The translations under genes were made by a program, and so were the position numbers. The notes below the pieces were generated by a model, which saw only the letters and a list, made by a program, of their open reading frames with translations, searched no databases and had not been told where the DNA came from. A stretch of 50,652 bases of DNA from Acidobacteriota bacterium (lineage in GTDB: Bacteria > Acidobacteriota > Terriglobia > Bryobacterales > Bryobacteraceae). Location: positions 1 through 50,652 of the forward strand of contig JANXXI010000134.1 of the NCBI GenBank assembly GCA_025350695.1. Reading direction: 5' to 3'. Positions 43,244 to 50,652 of this stretch are shown here, piece after piece. Numbering within the stretch: the first letter of the stretch is position 1; the number at the start of each line of letters is the position of its first letter.

Positions 43244-44485
43244 ATGAAGCCGATTCCAACCAACAAACAGCAAGCCCTTGTGGACCGCTTGACGAAAGCG
43301 TGTGGCGGTTCCTATTCGCCGAAGACACGCCGGAAATACTTCATCACTGGTCCCCAATGGGCGGCGGCCTATGAAGGCAACGCTTTATTCCATGCGCCTA
43401 CGCGCGACACAATCAGCCTTGAAACAGTAATAGAAGCGTACGGCAAGATTGGAATCGGTCACTGGTGTACGCACGATACCGACGTAATTCCTACCGACCA
43501 ATTGGGTAAGGACGGCCAGGAAGTGGTTATCGGCCGCATCAAAAAGTCGCTTAAGAAAAACGGCGTGGCTTGCTCCATGGTGACCACTGAAACATTTCAC
43601 CACGAAGTTTTCGCGGCCAGCCCCGCTGCTGAGTCACCGCAGATTCGGGAGTATTCCGCATGGCGTTTATGCAACACGGTTGGCATTGGGCATGAACTGG
43701 GAGCCAGCTATGCGGTGTATTGGCCGGGTTCGCTTGGCTATTACGTTCAAGGCGCGGTTGAAGAGACGGAAACGCTTCGCTGGTACGCCGAGGGATTGAA
43801 CGCAGCCTGCCGGGCCGACATTGATATTGCCGCGAAGAAGAATCGGCCCACTCTGAAGCATTGTCTGGAGGCGAAGCCATTTGAGCCGCAGGGCGAAATT
43901 CTGCTGCCAACTTCAGACGCAATGCTAGCCTTTATTTCCTCCGGCTTGCTTGAGCATCCGGAAATGGTCGGCCTGAATCCGGAATATTTGCATGAATTAA
44001 TGTGGGGTGCCGCTCCCAGGGCTGCGCTGGCCCGCGCCATGCTGTGCGGGAAACTGTGGCATTTCGATATCAACGATGGTTACCGTCTGAAGCATGACGT
44101 GGACATCGCTGTCGGGTTGGTGAATCCGCTGGATTGGCTCAATGTGCTGGTGCTGTTAAGGAGCCATGAGTACAACGGTCCTTTCAATTTAGACTACAAA
44201 CCGCCACGCACCACCAGCCGTCACGGAGTGTTCTCCATGAGTTTCCCCACGGCTGTTGACCGTTTCATCACTCTATGGGAGATGGCTGGTGAGGTGATGA
44301 CGGATCCAATTCTTAAAGAAGCCACTGACGCCCTGAAAGCCGGCGGACCGCCAGTGGCCGATCCACATGACGCGAAAGCCTTGGCTGCGGCTCATAAAGA
44401 ACTGCTGACGCTGCACGAATTGATAGCGCATCGCCTGTTCCAGATCCTGATTGGACAACATCGCGGTCGCGTTTACTCGCTGTAG
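43244..44485 (+). CDS. Divergent xylose isomerase family protein
   Basis: A 413-residue TIM-barrel protein with all the xylose isomerase landmarks: GHWCTHDTDVIP (catalytic His-Asp), LEAKPFEP (metal-binding Glu and Lys of the EPKP motif), LNPEYLHELMWGAAP (Glu-x-x-His) and KLWHFDINDGYRLKHDVDIA (Asp ligands). Sequence around these is otherwise distant from classical XylA, so another aldose or sugar acid isomerisation is possible. It lies between the cupin and DUF2905 genes on one strand. No xylulokinase gene is nearby, which argues against a dedicated xylose operon. Confidence 0.8.
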   Translation: MKPIPTNKQQALVDRLTKACGGSYSPKTRRKYFITGPQWAAAYEGNALFHAPTRDTISLETVIEAYGKIGIGHWCTHDTDVIPTDQLGKDGQEVVIGRIKKSLKKNGVACSMVTTETFHHEVFAASPAAESPQIREYSAWRLCNTVGIGHELGASYAVYWPGSLGYYVQGAVEETETLRWYAEGLNAACRADIDIAAKKNRPTLKHCLEAKPFEPQGEILLPTSDAMLAFISSGLLEHPEMVGLNPEYLHELMWGAAPRAALARAMLCGKLWHFDINDGYRLKHDVDIAVGLVNPLDWLNVLVLLRSHEYNGPFNLDYKPPRTTSRHGVFSMSFPTAVDRFITLWEMAGEVMTDPILKEATDALKAGGPPVADPHDAKALAAAHKELLTLHELIAHRLFQILIGQHRGRVYSL

Positions 44486-44488
44486 CTT

Positions 44489-44698
44489 ATGGGCCGGACC
44501 TTGATCATCGCCGGGTTGTTGATTGCCGTCGTAGGCGCCCTGGTAATGTTCGGCGAAAAATTGTCCATTCCCCTTGGCCGCCTTCCGGGCGACATCCGGT
44601 GGTCAAGGGGCAATAGTTCGTTCTATTTCCCAATCACCACGTGCATTCTGCTCAGTCTGCTAGGCAGCTTGGTCATGTGGCTCATCGGCAAGAGGTAG
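44489..44698 (+). CDS. DUF2905 small membrane protein
   Basis: A 69-residue protein with two membrane helices separated by the conserved LSIPLGRLPGDIRWSRGNSSFYFP loop, diagnostic of DUF2905. Such proteins commonly sit beside ruvAB or histone deacetylase-like genes. Start 3 bp after the XylA-like stop, and 3 bp before the next gene. Function unknown. Confidence 0.88.
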   Translation: MGRTLIIAGLLIAVVGALVMFGEKLSIPLGRLPGDIRWSRGNSSFYFPITTCILLSLLGSLVMWLIGKR

Positions 44699-44701
44699 AT
44701 C

Positions 44702-45652
44702 ATGGAAACCAAACTGCGCACGGGATTGCTTGCCGACCCATTTTCCAAAAAGCACGACACAGGGCCGGGGCATCCGGAATGCGCGCAGCGGTACGACGCA
44801 ATTTGGAAAGCTGTTGAAAAGGCTGGGTTGCCATCGCGTACGCTGAAGCTTGCGCCCCGTGCTACGACGGAAGACGATATCGCGCGGGTACACAGTCGCG
44901 AATACATCGCATCGGCGAAGCAGGACATCGCGCAAAAACGAAGCCAATTAAGAACCGGCGACACAGCAATTAGCGCGCAGTCGTGGGAAGTCGCCATGCA
45001 CGCGGTTGGCAGCGCCCTCGGTGCGGTGGATGCGGTTTTTGAAAAACGAACCCAAAATGCGATGGCGATCGTGCGGCCTCCGGGACATCATGCTACGCCC
45101 ACGCGAGGCATGGGTTTTTGCGTCTTCAATAACATAGCGGTTGCCGCCCGATACGCCCAACATAAGTACGGAGTGAAGCGTGTCCTGATTGCCGACTGGG
45201 ACGTTCACCATGGCAACGGGACTCAGGATACTTTCTATTCCGATGGCTCTGTATTCTTCTTCAGCACGCACCAGTATCCGTGGTATCCAGGCACGGGGTT
45301 GCCGATTGAATCGGGCGAAGGGGCAGGGAAGGGCAGGACCTTGAATTGCCCGTTCCCGGCCGGCGCAGGTATGGAAGAAATCCTTGGTGCCTTCCAGCAT
45401 CAATTGATACCCGAGATGGAAAAGTTCAAGCCCGAATTGATCCTGTTGTCCGCCGGTTTCGATTCGCGAGAAGGCGATCCTTTGGGGCGATTCCTGCTGA
45501 CCGACGCCAACTTCGCGGTTCTCACCAAACTGATGATGGAGATGGCGGATAAGCACGCAGGCGGCAGGCTTGTGTCCCTCCTTGAGGGTGGCTACAACTT
45601 AAATGGCGTTGGTTTGGCCGTGGCTTCGCACTTAGCCGCGCTTGCAGGTTAA
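44702..45652 (+). CDS. Histone deacetylase-like (AcuC family) hydrolase
   Basis: A 316-residue zinc-dependent deacetylase. Signature motifs: RPPGHHATPTRGMGFCVFNN, DWDVHHGNGTQDTFY and the LSAGFDSREGDPLG loop, with the Asp/His zinc ligands. In bacteria these act on acetylated proteins (AcuC regulates acetyl-CoA synthetase by deacetylation), acetoin or polyamines. Notably, acsA is in the same window at 40175-42112, but on the other strand and separated. Part of the run ending in ruvAB. Confidence 0.9.
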   Translation: METKLRTGLLADPFSKKHDTGPGHPECAQRYDAIWKAVEKAGLPSRTLKLAPRATTEDDIARVHSREYIASAKQDIAQKRSQLRTGDTAISAQSWEVAMHAVGSALGAVDAVFEKRTQNAMAIVRPPGHHATPTRGMGFCVFNNIAVAARYAQHKYGVKRVLIADWDVHHGNGTQDTFYSDGSVFFFSTHQYPWYPGTGLPIESGEGAGKGRTLNCPFPAGAGMEEILGAFQHQLIPEMEKFKPELILLSAGFDSREGDPLGRFLLTDANFAVLTKLMMEMADKHAGGRLVSLLEGGYNLNGVGLAVASHLAALAG

Positions 45653-45677
45653 CCTGCTGCGATAATGTAAGGTACCG

Positions 45678-46277
45678 ATGATTGGCCATCTGCGCGGAGC
45701 GCTCCTTGAGAAACACTCCCACCTTGCAATTGTGGAAGCGGGCGGAGTCGGGTATGAAGTTTTCATTCCCGTCTCAACATATACTCGTCTACCCGAACTT
45801 GGGGCCGAGGTAAAACTCCGGATCCATACACACGTGCGGGAAGACGCCCTGTTGCTGTATGGCTTTTCGACGCTTGAAGAGAAAATCATTTTTGAAAAAT
45901 TGATCACGGTAAGCGGCATCGGCGCGAAGGTGGCATTGGGGGTCTTGAGCGGCATTTCCGCAGGCGACCTACTTTCAGCGCTTGGTTCCGGCGACGTGGC
46001 CATGCTGACGCGCATCCCGGGCATCGGCAAGAAAACAGCTGAACGGATGATTGTGGAATTGAAAGACAAAATTGATTCGATGGCTGCGGGTTTGCCTTCG
46101 CTCACGGCCTCAACCTCCACTCCGCTGAATGCGTTGGATCAAGATGTGCTCTCGGCCTTGGTTAATTTGGGCAGTCCACGCCCGGCTGCCGAAGCGGCGT
46201 TGAAGAAAGCTAAATCTGAAAATGCCGGAGCCGATTTTGAGACGTTGTTCCGGCGCGCCCTGCAATTGGTTCGATAA
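45678..46277 (+). CDS. ruvA: Holliday junction branch migration protein RuvA
   Basis: A 199-residue RuvA. It opens with the characteristic MIGHLRGALLEK OB-fold start; the two helix-hairpin-helix motifs are seen as LITVSGIGAKVALGVLSG and MLTRIPGIGKKTAERMIVELKD. A flexible linker (residues ~145-155) and the short C-terminal domain III (LVNLGSPRPAAEAALKK) that contacts RuvB complete it. Start 25 bp after the deacetylase; ends 2 bp before ruvB. Confidence 0.97.
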   Translation: MIGHLRGALLEKHSHLAIVEAGGVGYEVFIPVSTYTRLPELGAEVKLRIHTHVREDALLLYGFSTLEEKIIFEKLITVSGIGAKVALGVLSGISAGDLLSALGSGDVAMLTRIPGIGKKTAERMIVELKDKIDSMAAGLPSLTASTSTPLNALDQDVLSALVNLGSPRPAAEAALKKAKSENAGADFETLFRRALQLVR

Positions 46278-46279
46278 CA

Positions 46280-47311
46280 ATGAAAGATCGCCAAGTTATT
46301 TCCGCCGACTCTATTGAGAGCGAAAAGCAATTCGAAGCCGCGCTGCGCCCAAGCCGGCTGGCCGATTTCACCGGCCAACCCAAACTAAAGGAAAACCTGT
46401 CTATCGCCATCGAGGCAGCCAAACAAAGGGGCGACGCGCTGGACCACGTTTTGCTGTATGGCCCTCCTGGGCTCGGCAAGACTACCCTCGCCAGCATAAT
46501 CTCGCAAGAGCTCGGCGTTGCGTTTGACACTACATCTGGGCCAGTGCTTCAGAAAAAGCTAGACCTGACTGGAGTTTTAACGAACATCCGCGAAAAGCAA
46601 GTCTTCTTCATCGACGAAATTCACCGGCTGCTGCCTGACGTGGAAGAGATTCTGTACTCGGCGCTGGAAGACTTTCGAGTAGATATTTTGGTGGGTACCG
46701 GGCCAGGTGCCAGAACGCATTCTTTGCCGGTGGCGCGCTTCACGGCAATCGGCGCGACCACTCGACAGGGGCTGGTTAGCGCTCCGTTGCGAGGGCGATT
46801 TGGGTTGGTGCTGCGCCTGAACCACTACGAGTTGGCGGACCTTGCTCGAATTGTTCAACGGTCAGCTTCGCTGCTGGGCGTTGATATTGATGAAGATGGC
46901 GCGGAGGAAATTGGACGTAGAGCGCGTGGCACTCCGCGTATCGCGAATCGGCTACTGCGCCGGGTTCGTGATTTCGCGCAGGTTCGGGCCGACGGCAAAG
47001 TAAGGCGCGACGTTGCCATCACCGCGCTCGACCTGTTGGAAGTTGACCGCTACGGGCTGGATGAAATCGACACCAAGATCATGATGACGATTCTTGAAAA
47101 GTACGGCGGCGGGCCAGTTGGAGTCAACACCATTGCCGCTTCGATTGATGAAGAGGCTGCCACCATTGAGGAAGTCTACGAGCCGTATTTGATTCAGCTT
47201 GGGTTCATTGACCGCACGCCCCGTGGCCGGGTGGGCACGCGGCGCGCGTTCGAGTATTTCGGGGTACGAGCCCCGCGTTCCTCGGCGGACGAACAGAATT
47301 TGCTGTTCTAA
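46280..47311 (+). CDS. ruvB: Holliday junction ATPase RuvB
   Basis: A 343-residue AAA+ motor that drives branch migration with RuvA. Walker A GPPGLGKTTLASII, Walker B FFIDEIHRL, sensor GATTRQGLVSAPLRGRFG and a C-terminal winged helix (KYGGGPVGVNTIAASI, FIDRTPRGRVGTRRAFEYF) are present. No ruvC in this cluster. Its stop is 1 bp from the stop of the convergent NPCBM-like gene. Confidence 0.97.
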   Translation: MKDRQVISADSIESEKQFEAALRPSRLADFTGQPKLKENLSIAIEAAKQRGDALDHVLLYGPPGLGKTTLASIISQELGVAFDTTSGPVLQKKLDLTGVLTNIREKQVFFIDEIHRLLPDVEEILYSALEDFRVDILVGTGPGARTHSLPVARFTAIGATTRQGLVSAPLRGRFGLVLRLNHYELADLARIVQRSASLLGVDIDEDGAEEIGRRARGTPRIANRLLRRVRDFAQVRADGKVRRDVAITALDLLEVDRYGLDEIDTKIMMTILEKYGGGPVGVNTIAASIDEEAATIEEVYEPYLIQLGFIDRTPRGRVGTRRAFEYFGVRAPRSSADEQNLLF

Positions 47312-47312
47312 C

Positions 47313-48257
47313 TTACTGCGGCTCGCCCAAATCGTAGGCGTCAGTGACGCGTAATTCGACGCGGAAGGCCCCAAGGTTGTTTTGCCAATGCTTGTTGTCA
47401 TTGACCGCGAAATACAGCCGTCCCGGAGGCAGCCCTTTCTTGTTCAGATTTACGCCGGTCTGCCAAATTTCTCCAGAGGCTCCGACACGGCCGACCAGGG
47501 CGCCAAACGGGAATCCGTCGACCAAATTCGTTTTGTAATTGGGGCCGGGGATTTTGAGTCCATCAGCATCGGATACCCAACCGTCTGTTTCCCAACTGAG
47601 CCGGACCAGGCCTTTGGATTTCGACTCTACGACGGAAGCTGACGACAGCATCACCCCCGAATCGAGGTATTCAATCTGAGTTGAGTGGCGCAGCGAGTGG
47701 ACTTCATACTTCTTTGTCACGACTTTTTGCCGAACCGCAAGGCGGCGAATCTGTCCGGTCTCAACCGTGGCTCCCCCGATTTGCCATTTGGCATCGTTGA
47801 TGGTTCCGCGCAAAATTTCTCCACCCACCAAACGGATGACAGCCAAGCTGCGATCCATGTTGTCCGCGCCGGCAGGAACAAGGCGGTCGAACAAACGGTA
47901 AAGCGGCTTCGGTTCGTGCTGGTCCGTATCTTTGTAAGTCTTCAGCAGCGGCGTCATGGCGACGATGCCCAAGTTGCTGAGTACTTCCACGGCCTGGTCG
48001 CACTGCTTTCGATCCGTGCCTTGGATGGTCTGGATGGATTTGTTTATTTGGTCCAATTCCGCAGCGGTGGCCGGGATTGCGTTGTGAATAGTGAGGATCT
48101 TGTCCAACGAGAGGTCGAGGTTCCGGCTGCCGACCTTGACGCTGATCTTCGAGGCGGAAGGCGTGCCTTCAAGCGTTCGACCATCAGTTGTGAGGATGGA
48201 CACAGTAGGGCCGGCCCAGGCGGTGAGGGAGAGGGCTAAGAAAGGGAGCAATCGCAT
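47313..48257 (-). CDS. Secreted protein with NPCBM-like C-terminal domain
   Basis: A 314-residue protein with signal peptide (first ~16 residues), an Ala/Ser-rich helical middle (~60-110) and two beta-rich stretches. The end (TGVNLNKKGLPPGRLYFAVNDNKHWQNNLGAFRVELRV) resembles the NPCBM/galactose-binding-like domain found in carbohydrate-active secreted proteins. The N-terminal half contains VSILTTDGRTLEGTPSASKISV, a recurring motif in acidobacterial/planctomycete secreted proteins. Carbohydrate or surface binding is inferred. Confidence 0.7.
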   Translation of the reverse strand: MRLLPFLALSLTAWAGPTVSILTTDGRTLEGTPSASKISVKVGSRNLDLSLDKILTIHNAIPATAAELDQINKSIQTIQGTDRKQCDQAVEVLSNLGIVAMTPLLKTYKDTDQHEPKPLYRLFDRLVPAGADNMDRSLAVIRLVGGEILRGTINDAKWQIGGATVETGQIRRLAVRQKVVTKKYEVHSLRHSTQIEYLDSGVMLSSASVVESKSKGLVRLSWETDGWVSDADGLKIPGPNYKTNLVDGFPFGALVGRVGASGEIWQTGVNLNKKGLPPGRLYFAVNDNKHWQNNLGAFRVELRVTDAYDLGEPQ

Positions 48258-48317
48258 GTTCAGTCCTTTATAGCAGAGTTTCTGAGCCTTTTAGTAACGT
48301 GTGGCATCATTGGATCT

Positions 48318-48839
48318 ATGAAAGTATTTATGATTCTAGGAGCGCTCACAATGGCCTCACTACTTCCGGCTGAGACTGTTCACGATTTTGCGATGAAGAA
48401 TATCGATGGCGGCAACATGCCGCTGACTTCGTATAAGGGCAAGGTTCTGCTGGTGGTGAACACTGCGAGCCAGTGCGGATACACGCCGCAGTACGCCGGA
48501 CTTGAGACGTTGTTTGAGAAGTACAAAGACAAGGGTTTGGTGGTGCTGGGTGTTCCGGCCAACAACTTCGGCGGCCAGGAGCCGGGGACAGATGCAGAGA
48601 TCAAGACGTTCTGTACGCGCAACTACAAGGTAACGTTTCCGATGACGGCCAAGGTGTCCGTAAAAGGCGGCGATCAAGCTCCGTTGTTCAAGTATTTGAG
48701 CGACGCAGCTGGGGCTCCGCAATGGAATTTCACGAAATACTTGGTGGATAGGAACGGCAAGGTGGTGAAGCGTTTTGATTCTGGCGTGGCTCCGGACGCC
48801 AAGGAATTGTCGGCTGCAATTGAGGCGGTGCTGAGGTAG
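48318..48839 (+). CDS. Secreted glutathione peroxidase
   Basis: A 173-residue peroxidase with a signal peptide (residues ~1-19). The active-site Cys is in VVNTASQCGYTPQYAGL, the Gln in GVPANNFGGQEPGT, and the Trp in PQWNFTKYLVDRNGKVV, giving the Cys/Gln/Trp triad of the glutathione/thioredoxin peroxidase family. Non-selenium Cys enzymes of this kind reduce lipid and hydrogen peroxides, usually with thioredoxin as donor. Stands alone, divergent from the NPCBM-like gene. Confidence 0.92.
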   Translation: MKVFMILGALTMASLLPAETVHDFAMKNIDGGNMPLTSYKGKVLLVVNTASQCGYTPQYAGLETLFEKYKDKGLVVLGVPANNFGGQEPGTDAEIKTFCTRNYKVTFPMTAKVSVKGGDQAPLFKYLSDAAGAPQWNFTKYLVDRNGKVVKRFDSGVAPDAKELSAAIEAVLR

Positions 48840-48886
48840 TCGAATTCATCCGAAGGATTCAGCATTGGCGGAACCCAATCGGGTTG

Positions 48887-49246
48887 TCATTGGCGACTAT
48901 TCATGCCGTTGTTTGGATGTTTGCCATTGAGCAGAAGCAGCCACTCCCCTTTTCCGGGGTGAGCGTTCATGATGCCATGCTTCAAAGCCACGGTCCGATG
49001 GTTGGAGCTATGCAGGTGAGTCTGTAATGGCTTGAGGCTCTCCGTGAGCGCGAAGAGTTGCCCAATTTGCGTGGGGCCGAAGATCAACTGAACTACGTGA
49101 TCGTTGTAGGGGCGTAATTGGGGCGGCTTTCCGGTTTTCGATATCGTGAGATTGCTGGTCGACTTCGCGCGGTTCCGAGTTTGACCGGGAAGGCGCGGGA
49201 AGTCATGAGATTTGTTCAATTGTTCGACCAAGCGATACACAACCAT
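48887..49246 (-). CDS. Hypothetical protein, uncertain
   Basis: A 119-residue frame from ATG 49246. It has no signal peptide, membrane helix or known motif; the middle (RPYNDHVVQLIFGPTQIGQLFALT) is protein-like, but the first 25 codons overlap the decayed plus-strand hicA. Codon composition looks reasonable. It may be a real small gene or a chance frame. Confidence 0.3.
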   Translation of the reverse strand: MVVYRLVEQLNKSHDFPRLPGQTRNRAKSTSNLTISKTGKPPQLRPYNDHVVQLIFGPTQIGQLFALTESLKPLQTHLHSSNHRTVALKHGIMNAHPGKGEWLLLLNGKHPNNGMNSRQ

Positions 49247-49334
49247 TCCTAATCACCCAGGCGATATGCCCGAAGGGACTTTACGCGCAATTCCTAAGCA
49301 AGCGGGACTGCCTGTTGATGATTTCTGCCAGTAG
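49172..49334 (+). pseudogene. HicA-type mRNA interferase toxin remnant
   Basis: Two frames of the plus strand, taken together, give the start and end of a HicA: VPSLTGKAREVMRFVQLFDQ (matches LPSLTGREVMRAL...) in one frame, then RYTTIPNHPGDMPEGTLRAI with KQAGLPVDDF (matches IPxHxGxxIPxGTLRxILKQAGLxxEEF) in another, ending at TAG 49332-49334. The central strand with the catalytic His region is deleted and the frame shifts, so the gene is dead. No hicB partner was found next to it. Confidence 0.65.
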
Positions 49335-49563
49335 CCAGAAACACGCCCAACAGCCGGAAAATCGAATGTGAATCACCGCGGCTGCGATTGACGCGGCGCT
49401 GAAGTAGTAGTCGCGGCTGGTTTAGGGGACGGGCTGCACTGTGCGAAGGCATCAAGGCTTGCCGGCAAAAAGTTTCGACCTTCTATTTTCCAGACTCGGT
49501 GGAATGGAATTTACTGGACTCGCCGTTACCTAATGAGGAAGAATACTAGAACAGGACACACGA

Positions 49564-50652
49564 ATGAATATCACACGCCGAACCGCTGTTGCTGCAACGT
49601 TGGCTTCGCTCGCCTCTTGCACTAAATCAGAACCTCCCGCGCCGACGAAGTTTCGGAAAGAATCGTTCGGTAAGATGCCAGATGGAACGGATGTGGAGAT
49701 CTACACGCTGTCCAACAAGAATGGCATTGAGGCGCGCATCATGACCTATGGCGGGGTTGTTGTCTCGCTGCGCACGCCTGATCGCAAAGGGACAATGGAA
49801 GACATTGTCCTTGGTTTTGAAAACCTCCCCGACTATTTCAAAGAGCATCCTTACTTCGGCGCATTGATTGGCCGTTACGGAAATCGCATCGGCAAGGGCA
49901 AGTTCAAGCTGGGCGCAACCGAATATAAGATGGCCATCAACAATGGTGAAAATCACCTGCATGGCGGGTTGAAAGGTTTTGATAAAGCCCTGTGGGTTGG
50001 CAAGCCGTCGGAAACCGACACCTCCTGTTCCTTGGAACTTTCCTACACGAGCAAGGACGGCGAGGAGGGTTACCCGGGAACACTAAAGACCATCGTCACA
50101 TACACGTTGAACGATCAGAACCAAATTCAGATTGATTACAAGGCCACCACCGACAAAGACACAGTGGTGAACCTTACCAACCACACCTATTTCAATCTGC
50201 GCGGGGCTGGCGAAGGCGAGATCTTATCTACGGAACTGATGATTAATGCCGACCGTTTTACGCCGGTTGATGCCGGCCTGATTCCAACGGGCGCGATCAA
50301 GCCTGTAGCGAATACGCCCTTCGATTTCACTAAGACGAAACCAATTGGGCGCAACATCATGGACGACTCGGACGAGCAGATTAAATTCGGCGGCGGCTAT
50401 GATCATAATTTTGTCCTAAACAAGGGCGCAGGTGGATTAACCAGGGCCGCGGAAGCCTTCGATCCGAAGACAGGACGCGTGCTGGAAGTATTCACCACCG
50501 AGCCGGGCGTTCAGTTCTACACAGGCAATTTTCTGGATGGCAAACTGTTAGGTAAAGGAAACAAGGTGTACAACAAACGCTTCGCTTTTTGTTTGGAGAC
50601 CCAGCACTATCCTGACTCTCCAAACAAGCCGCAATTTCCTACGACTGTTTTA
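49564..50652 (+). CDS. Aldose 1-epimerase lipoprotein (3' end cut by window)
   Basis: Open from ATG 49564 to the window end (363 codons, no stop). A Tat-like RR near the start and a lipobox LASC at residues ~16-19 indicate a lipoprotein. The galactose mutarotase fold is shown by ALIGRYGNRIGKGKF, the NGENHLHGG and NLTNHTYFNL His residues, and the catalytic Glu in FCLETQHYPDSPN. It interconverts alpha and beta anomers of aldoses. Only the last few residues and the stop codon are missing. Confidence 0.9.
   Translation, partial: MNITRRTAVAATLASLASCTKSEPPAPTKFRKESFGKMPDGTDVEIYTLSNKNGIEARIMTYGGVVVSLRTPDRKGTMEDIVLGFENLPDYFKEHPYFGALIGRYGNRIGKGKFKLGATEYKMAINNGENHLHGGLKGFDKALWVGKPSETDTSCSLELSYTSKDGEEGYPGTLKTIVTYTLNDQNQIQIDYKATTDKDTVVNLTNHTYFNLRGAGEGEILSTELMINADRFTPVDAGLIPTGAIKPVANTPFDFTKTKPIGRNIMDDSDEQIKFGGGYDHNFVLNKGAGGLTRAAEAFDPKTGRVLEVFTTEPGVQFYTGNFLDGKLLGKGNKVYNKRFAFCLETQHYPDSPNKPQFPTTVL

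Larger units (their letters stand above)
48840..49563. other. 724-bp gap with hicA remnant and one weak reading frame
   Basis: The gap holds a decayed hicA gene on the plus strand (49172-49334), described separately. An open minus-strand frame (48887-49246) overlaps its start and codes 119 residues rich in His, Asn and Ser with no recognised family; it is listed at low confidence. Nothing else is supported. Confidence 0.6.

Noticed and set aside
48815-49411. Echo of the glutathione peroxidase 3' end (AAIEAVLR-stop) at ~49380-49410 (AAIDAALK-stop)
   Set aside because: Only about 25 bases are similar and alanine-rich helix codons recur by chance; not enough to call a duplication.
1-50652. tRNA, rRNA or CRISPR array
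   Set aside because: Intergenic regions were read for cloverleaf-type or spaced-repeat structure; none was seen. The only long repeats are the two 179-bp copies.

Overview
The window is a 50.6 kb piece of a bacterial chromosome with moderate to high GC and about forty intact genes. Gene content suggests an Acidobacteriota genome of the Bryobacter/Solibacter type: secreted M28 peptidase, amidase and amidohydrolase genes among housekeeping genes, a CotH-VTC-DUF4956 cluster, and many GC-rich intergenic hairpins. This placement is inference from recognised families; no 16S gene, tRNA or CRISPR array is visible.

Layout. 32-3513 (minus): CotH-like kinase with EF-hands, VTC-type polymerase and DUF4956 membrane protein. 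3703-6643: gltX and a carbamoyltransferase. 6654-8168 (minus): a polytopic membrane protein. 8222-10176: a small Smr protein and a secreted amidase. 10286-12167: a two-membrane-segment small gene with an in-frame stop, then the type IV toxin-antitoxin pair AbiEi/AbiEii. 12415-16519 (minus operon): a 33-residue zinc-ribbon microprotein, M28 peptidase, acyl-CoA ligase and PrmA. 16615-22250: gamma-glutamyltransferase, AGE epimerase, malate dehydrogenase with a clear terminator, and a polyprenyl-phosphate sugar transferase. 22549-27854: a complete isc operon (iscR-S-U-A-hscB-hscA-iscX) without fdx, ending beside the tail of an IS3 transposase.

28111-34736 is an accessory region. It holds a YHS protein and an SDR dehydrogenase, then decayed DNA, then a 3.7 kb segment bounded by two 179-bp direct repeats (three mismatches). 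Between the repeats lie a truncated, frameshifted IS91-family transposase and a two-gene operon: a TIR-domain protein followed, with an ATGA overlap, by a KGGVGR-variant ParA/MinD-like ATPase carrying an unrecognised C-terminal domain. This is the best candidate in the window for a little-described, probably anti-phage, system, and its flanks suggest rolling-circle (IS91-type) capture.

34737-42112 returns to ordinary chromosome: an amidohydrolase, a DoxX/MauE-thioredoxin fusion, an aldo/keto reductase, a nuclease-less UvrC-like protein and acetyl-CoA synthetase. 42222-42798 is a DUF433/DUF5615 toxin-antitoxin pair. 42888-47311 is a co-directional run: cupin, XylA-like isomerase, DUF2905, histone-deacetylase-like enzyme, ruvA and ruvB. 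47313-50652 holds an NPCBM-like secreted protein, a secreted glutathione peroxidase, the remains of a hicA toxin gene, and the start of an aldose 1-epimerase lipoprotein cut by the window edge.

The window therefore mixes core functions (translation, Fe-S assembly, Holliday-junction processing, acetate activation) with three toxin-antitoxin loci (two intact, one decayed), two transposase remnants and one mobile defence-like cassette.
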